Notes under the pieces: generated by a model
What the model was told of the DNA's origin: nothing
Database searches by the model: none
Seen by the model: only the letters and a program-made list of their open reading frames with translations
DNA from: Fusobacterium sp.
GTDB lineage: Bacteria; Fusobacteriota; Fusobacteriia; Fusobacteriales; Fusobacteriaceae
Assembly: GCA_020024855.1 (NCBI GenBank)
Contig: JAHHTB010000075.1
Location: 1-8,611 of the forward strand
Reading direction: 5' to 3'
Length of the DNA: 8,611 nucleotides
Part shown: piece after piece, positions 5,108 to 8,611 of the stretch
Position numbering within the stretch: position 1 is the stretch's first letter
Layout of the letters: every line of letters starts with the position of its first letter
Made by a program: the position numbers and the translations under genes

Positions 5108-7186
5108 TTATCCTTCTATTAAATTAAGATCAGCCATTTTTTCATAAATATCATCTAATCTCTTCATTTGAGAAAGTCTATTATTTTTTACAACCTCATC
5201 TTTATCATTAATCATAACTGAATTGAAGTAATTATTTACTATTTCTTCTCCATTTAATACTGCAACAAGGTATCCTTTATAATCTTTTGCAACAAGAAGA
5301 TCTTCTGTAACTTTGTCTAATTCTTCTACATAATCATAAAGAGCTGTTTCTGCTGCTTCTTTAAATAGATCTTTATTAATTTCTCTAGATTTATGATCCT
5401 TAACAATATTTCCAACCCTTTTGATTATTCCAACAAGGTTTTTAAAGCTTTCCTCTTGAACTGCTTTTTCTAACACTTCAATTTCAGACTTAGTTTCAAT
5501 AACATTGTCCCAAGTTTTTGCAACAACTGCTAAAATTACATCTCTTCTGTATTTCATATCTGTGAATACATTGATTACTCTTTGTTTTAAGAACTCAAGA
5601 ACTTCTTTTTCTAGCATAGCTTTATCTTTTTGTAAAACTCCTGCTTCAGAAAGAATTTCTATACTCTTTTCTACAAGTTCTTTTAAAGATACGTTTAGTT
5701 TAGAATTTATTATAACATTTACTATTCCAAGAGCTGCTCTTCTTAAAGCAAATGGGTCTTTAGATCCTGTAACTGTTACTCCAACACCTAAGCAACCAAC
5801 AAGAGTATCCATTCTATCACAAATTCCTGCAACGATACCCTCTTTAGTTTCAGGAAGTTTATCTCCTTTAAATCTAGGGAAGTAGTGCTCCTCTATTCCT
5901 CTTGAAACAGTTTCTTTTTCTCCTGACTTAAGAGCATAATCTGCTCCCATAAGTCCTTGAAGTTCTGTAAACTCTTTCTCGTTTATCATATTTGATACAA
6001 GGTCAGCCTTACAAAGTTTTATTGTTCTAAATATATCTTCTTTTTCAGCTGTGTATCCAAGCTTATCTGTTAAGAAATCTGCAAGTTTTGTTACTCTTGC
6101 CATTTTATCAGCAATAGTTCCAAGATCTTTTTGGAATACAACTGTACTTAACTTAGGTACATTTGCTTCTAATGGATTTCTTAAATCTTCTTGATAGAAG
6201 AATCTAGCATCAGCAAGTCTTGCTGATAAAACTTTTTCGTTTCCTGCTTTTACTTTATCAGAATACTCAATACCATTTCTTACTACAACAAATTTTGGAA
6301 GAAGTTTTCCATTTTTGTCTAGGATAGGGAAGTATCTTTGGTGTACTTCCATTGATATGATTAAAACTTCTTGTGGAACTTCTAAGAAATCAGAATTGAA
6401 TGTTCCAACTATTGGATAAGGATACTCAACTAAGTTTGTAACCTCATCTAAAAGATTTTCATGAATTAAAACTTGCTCATTTTCTTGAGTACAGTTTTTA
6501 TCAATAAGATCTCTTATCATTTGTTTTCTCTCTTCAATATCAATTATTACATTATTTTCTCTGATTTTTTCAAAGTATTCGTCAATAGTTGATACTGTAA
6601 ATGGTTTTCCAAAGAATCTATGTCCTTTTGAAGAAAGTCCACTTTTTATTCCTTCAATTTCAAATTCTATAAGCTCATTATCAGCCATAGCTAAGAACCA
6701 TTGAATAGGTCTTGCAAATTTAAATTTTCTATCTGCCCATTTCATTGATTTAGGGAACTCAAGTTCTAAAACAAGAGATTTTAAAATTTCAGAAAGTAGA
6801 GTTTTTGTTTCTACCCCTTTTGAGAATTTTCTTACAGCTATGTATTCTCCTTTTGGAGTTTCAACTATCTCTAAATCTTTTCCTTCTACACCTTGAGATT
6901 TTGCAAATCCAAGTCCTGCTCTTGAAAGTTCTCCATTTTCATCATATGCAACTTTTCTTGCAGGTCCCATATTTAGTTCATTTAAGTCTTCTTGTCTTTC
7001 AGCAAGTCCTTCAACTAAAAGAACCATTCTTCTAGGTGTTCCAAAAGTTTTTATATCCTCATATTTAATTCTTTCATTTTTTAATTTATTTTCTAAGTTT
7101 TTCTTTAAATCATCTAATGCTTTTACTAGGAATCTAGCTGGATTTTCTTCCATTCCTATTTCAAAAAGTAGTCTCAATTTATTCAT
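5108..7186 (-). CDS. glyS: Glycyl-tRNA synthetase beta subunit
   Basis: Up to 692 residues, the usual length for the beta subunit of the alpha2-beta2 bacterial GlyRS, which carries much of the tRNA recognition and is required together with GlyQ to charge tRNA-Gly. Landmarks are the N-terminal LLFEIGMEENPARFL (6-20), FGTPRRM (48-54), KSMKWADRKFKFARPIQW (146-163), VHQRYFP (281-287), CDRMDTLVGCLGVG (456-469), DPFALRRAALGIVN (477-490) and the C-terminal DALR-type anticodon-binding region with VMINDKDEVVKNNRL (657-671). Asn15 in EENPA replaces the usual Leu/Ile. The start is uncertain: the ATG at 7186 directly abuts its GGAG with no spacer, whereas the TTG codon at 7177 lies nine nt after it and gives MRLLFEIG, a natural family N-terminus (689 residues). 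It follows glyQ by 38 nt in the same transcript and ends at a terminator. Confidence 0.96.
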   Translation of the reverse strand: MNKLRLLFEIGMEENPARFLVKALDDLKKNLENKLKNERIKYEDIKTFGTPRRMVLLVEGLAERQEDLNELNMGPARKVAYDENGELSRAGLGFAKSQGVEGKDLEIVETPKGEYIAVRKFSKGVETKTLLSEILKSLVLELEFPKSMKWADRKFKFARPIQWFLAMADNELIEFEIEGIKSGLSSKGHRFFGKPFTVSTIDEYFEKIRENNVIIDIEERKQMIRDLIDKNCTQENEQVLIHENLLDEVTNLVEYPYPIVGTFNSDFLEVPQEVLIISMEVHQRYFPILDKNGKLLPKFVVVRNGIEYSDKVKAGNEKVLSARLADARFFYQEDLRNPLEANVPKLSTVVFQKDLGTIADKMARVTKLADFLTDKLGYTAEKEDIFRTIKLCKADLVSNMINEKEFTELQGLMGADYALKSGEKETVSRGIEEHYFPRFKGDKLPETKEGIVAGICDRMDTLVGCLGVGVTVTGSKDPFALRRAALGIVNVIINSKLNVSLKELVEKSIEILSEAGVLQKDKAMLEKEVLEFLKQRVINVFTDMKYRRDVILAVVAKTWDNVIETKSEIEVLEKAVQEESFKNLVGIIKRVGNIVKDHKSREINKDLFKEAAETALYDYVEELDKVTEDLLVAKDYKGYLVAVLNGEEIVNNYFNSVMINDKDEVVKNNRLSQMKRLDDIYEKMADLNLIEG

Positions 7187-7194
7187 CTCCTTTT
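7187..7194 (-). promoter_or_regulatory. glyS ribosome binding site, badly spaced for the ATG
   Basis: Minus-strand AAAAGGAG ends at 7187 and the ATG begins at 7186. A spacer of zero is not workable for normal initiation, while the TTG at 7177-7175 has a 9-nt spacer. This argues for TTG initiation of GlyS. Confidence 0.6.
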
Positions 7195-7224
7195 ATTTTA
7201 TAATTCTTATAAAACGGTTCTACA

Positions 7225-8094
7225 TTATTTTTTTAATAAAGGATAACCTAAATTTTTTCTATTTTCTACATAAATTTCAGCACATCTCTTTGCTAGGTCT
7301 CTTACTCTAAGAATATATGCCATTCTTTCAGTTGTAGAAATAGCACCTCTTGAATCTAAAACATTAAATGTGTGAGAACATTTTAATACGAAGTCGTAAG
7401 CTGGAAGAACTAATCCTTGCTCAAGAATTTTCTTAGCTTCTTTTTCATATTCATCAAACCATTTGAAATACATATCTAAATCTGCAAGTTCAAATGAATA
7501 TTTTGAATTTTCATACTCATATTGGTATCTCATATCTCCATATTTTACATTTTCTGTCCAATCTAAGTCATATACATTAGATTTATTTTGAATATATAAA
7601 GCTATTCTTTCAAGTCCATAAGTAATTTCAACTGGAACTATATCAAGCTCTAATCCTCCAACTTGTTGGAAATAAGTAAACTGAGTTATTTCCATTCCAT
7701 CTAACCATACTTCCCAACCTAGTCCCCATGCTCCTAGTGTTGGTGATTCCCAGTCATCTTCAACAAAACGAATGTCATGTTCCTCTGGTATAATTCCTAA
7801 TAATCTTAAACTTTCTAAATAAAGTTCCTGAATATTATCAGGTGATGGTTTCATAATTACTTGAAACTGATGGTGCTGATATACTCTGTTAGGATTTTCC
7901 CCATATCTTCCATCTTTTGGTCTTCTTGATGGTTCAACATAGGCTGTTTTCCATGGCTCTGGTCCTAAAGACATTAAAAATGTGTTAGGGTTAAATGTTC
8001 CTGCACCTGTTTCTACATCATAAGGATTTCCCAGTACACATCCTTTAGATCCCCAGTACTGTTGAAGAGTAAATATCATCTCTTGAAATGTCAT
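7225..8094 (-). CDS. glyQ: Glycyl-tRNA synthetase alpha subunit
   Basis: A 289-residue alpha subunit, of normal length, carrying the class II aminoacyl-tRNA synthetase catalytic core that activates glycine with ATP in the cytoplasm, in complex with GlyS. Family stretches are LQQYWGSKGC (10-19), ETGAGTFNPNTFL (28-40), AYVEPSRRPKDGRYGENPNR (51-70), YQHHQFQVI (72-80, motif 2 region), WEVWLDGMEITQFTYFQQ (127-144), the motif 3 sequence YGLERIALY (159-167) and the C-terminal DSRGAISTTER (247-257). The ATG at 8094 has a perfect AGGAGG seven nt upstream, overlapping the lspA stop codon. There is no room for a glycine T-box leader between lspA and glyQ, so any such control would have to lie upstream of lspA or further. 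Confidence 0.98.
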   Translation of the reverse strand: MTFQEMIFTLQQYWGSKGCVLGNPYDVETGAGTFNPNTFLMSLGPEPWKTAYVEPSRRPKDGRYGENPNRVYQHHQFQVIMKPSPDNIQELYLESLRLLGIIPEEHDIRFVEDDWESPTLGAWGLGWEVWLDGMEITQFTYFQQVGGLELDIVPVEITYGLERIALYIQNKSNVYDLDWTENVKYGDMRYQYEYENSKYSFELADLDMYFKWFDEYEKEAKKILEQGLVLPAYDFVLKCSHTFNVLDSRGAISTTERMAYILRVRDLAKRCAEIYVENRKNLGYPLLKK

Positions 8095-8101
8095 TTCTTT
8101 T

Positions 8102-8107
8102 CCTCCT
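8102..8107 (-). promoter_or_regulatory. glyQ ribosome binding site overlapping the lspA stop
   Basis: Minus-strand AGGAGG (8107-8102) shares its first two bases with the TAG stop of lspA (8108-8106). Ribosomes ending lspA would be on top of the glyQ initiation site, suggesting translational coupling. Confidence 0.75.
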
Positions 8108-8558
8108 AATCTTTCCTTCTTTTTACAAGCAGATCAAGGAGTAAAAATATTACTCCAAGATTTATATATACGTCTGCTATATTAAATACAAAACTCCATA
8201 TTCCTCTGAAATCAATCATATCCACTACATAACCTCTTAGAAGTCTGTCAATCATATTTCCAACTGCACCTGAAATTATAAATAGATAAGCTATCCTTTC
8301 AAAAAAATTGAATTTTTTTACATTTTTTAAAAAATAGACAATAATTAAAATTATTGCTATCACAGTTGCTATACTAATTATATCAACTTTTCCTTGAAAT
8401 ATACCAAAAGCTATTCCTCTATTTTGAACATAAGTTATATGAAAAAAATCTCCAATAACTGGAATAGTATCTCCAAATATCATATGTCTATCAACTAAAA
8501 ATTTTACTATTTGATCTATAAATATTAGAAGTGCTATTGTTATACAATAAAAAATCAT
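8106..8558 (-). CDS. lspA: Lipoprotein signal peptidase (signal peptidase II)
   Basis: A 150-residue inner-membrane aspartic protease that removes the signal peptide from prolipoproteins after Lgt has attached diacylglycerol to the lipobox Cys. Four hydrophobic segments are visible, at about residues 2-20, 57-77, 87-102 and 123-146. Conserved positions are Asp15 in IDQIVK, Asn46 in the QNRGIAFG box (45-52), GNMIDR (100-105), and the catalytic aspartate pair Asp113 (VVDMIDF) and Asp129 (FNIADVYIN). The C-terminal tail is basic (KRRKD), as expected for a cytoplasmic end. The ATG at 8558 has an AGGAGA site upstream and overlaps by four bases (ATGA) the end of an upstream open frame. glyQ follows after 11 nt, so lspA is part of a longer translation/secretion cluster. 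Confidence 0.97.
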   Translation of the reverse strand: MIFYCITIALLIFIDQIVKFLVDRHMIFGDTIPVIGDFFHITYVQNRGIAFGIFQGKVDIISIATVIAIILIIVYFLKNVKKFNFFERIAYLFIISGAVGNMIDRLLRGYVVDMIDFRGIWSFVFNIADVYINLGVIFLLLDLLVKRRKD

Positions 8559-8611
8559 TCTTTCTCTCCTGATATATTTAAAATTTCTTTCTTAATTTTA
8601 TAATAATATTT
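8555..8611 (-). CDS. Possible 3' end of an upstream gene, cut by the window edge
   Basis: On the minus strand one frame stays open from the window edge through 18 codons (KYYYKIKKEILNISGEKE) and stops at a TGA (8557-8555) that overlaps the lspA ATG as ATGA. Such four-base overlaps are common between co-translated genes, and the lysine/glutamate-rich tail looks like a normal protein C-terminus. It also contains the lspA ribosome site. The fragment is too short to identify, and in AT-rich DNA an 18-codon open frame can arise by chance. Confidence 0.45.
   Translation of the reverse strand, partial: KYYYKIKKEILNISGEKE

Noticed and set aside
5505..5885. Plus-strand open frame of 126 codons
   Set aside because: It lies wholly inside glyS on the opposite strand, and its translation is a Ser/Leu/Thr-rich antisense product with no recognisable domain and no ribosome site of note.
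6805..7035. Plus-strand open frame of 76 codons, very Leu-rich
   Set aside because: It is antisense to the glyS N-terminal region; its Leu/Phe/Gln composition is the mirror of Lys/Glu/Arg codons on the coding strand. A hydrophobic small protein was considered but nothing supports it.
8095..8105. Glycine T-box leader expected before glyQS in many low-GC bacteria
   Set aside because: lspA and glyQ are separated by only 11 nt, and no T-box-like structure or NGGUGGNA-type sequence is present there.

Overview
The window is very AT-rich and reads as chromosomal housekeeping DNA of an anaerobic low-GC bacterium, most likely a Fusobacterium or close relative. The support is separate glyQ and glyS genes for the alpha2-beta2 glycyl-tRNA synthetase, a CofE-like protein of the kind shared by Clostridia and Fusobacteria, strong AGGAGG ribosome binding sites and consensus sigma70-type promoters. 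The genus is an inference. No mobile element, CRISPR array, rRNA or phage gene is visible.

Layout. All protein genes are on the minus strand; the one tRNA is on the plus strand. In transcription order (right to left) there is first a cluster made of the last codons of an unidentified gene, lspA (lipoprotein signal peptidase), glyQ and glyS, closed by a hairpin terminator at about 5071-5098. Next is a monocistronic gene for a CofE-like gamma-glutamyl-ligase-family protein, driven by a perfect TTGACA-N17-TATAAT promoter and closed by a 13-bp hairpin. A tRNA-Gln(UUG) with its own promoter and terminator faces it. Last come a Cof-type HAD phosphatase and a two-gene sulfur module: a CoA-disulfide/persulfide reductase with a C-terminal rhodanese domain, then a single-chain fusion of an N-terminal rhodanese to a C-terminal CsoR/CstR-family repressor, followed by a terminator.

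The most interesting part is the sulfur module (93-2505). The repressor domain keeps the two cysteines of the family but has Phe where copper-sensing CsoR has its ligand His, as expected for a CstR-like persulfide sensor and not a copper sensor. The reductase promoter (TTGACG-N17-TATACT) has its -10 box inside an inverted repeat with an extra half-site (TATACTGGGTATAGGTATA), a natural operator for this repressor. The inferred circuit is that reactive sulfur is loaded on the rhodanese, passed to the repressor thiols and releases the promoter, while the reductase-rhodanese enzyme clears low-molecular-weight persulfides. The second point of interest is the strongly promoted CofE-like gene in a lineage not known to make coenzyme F420; its true substrate is open.
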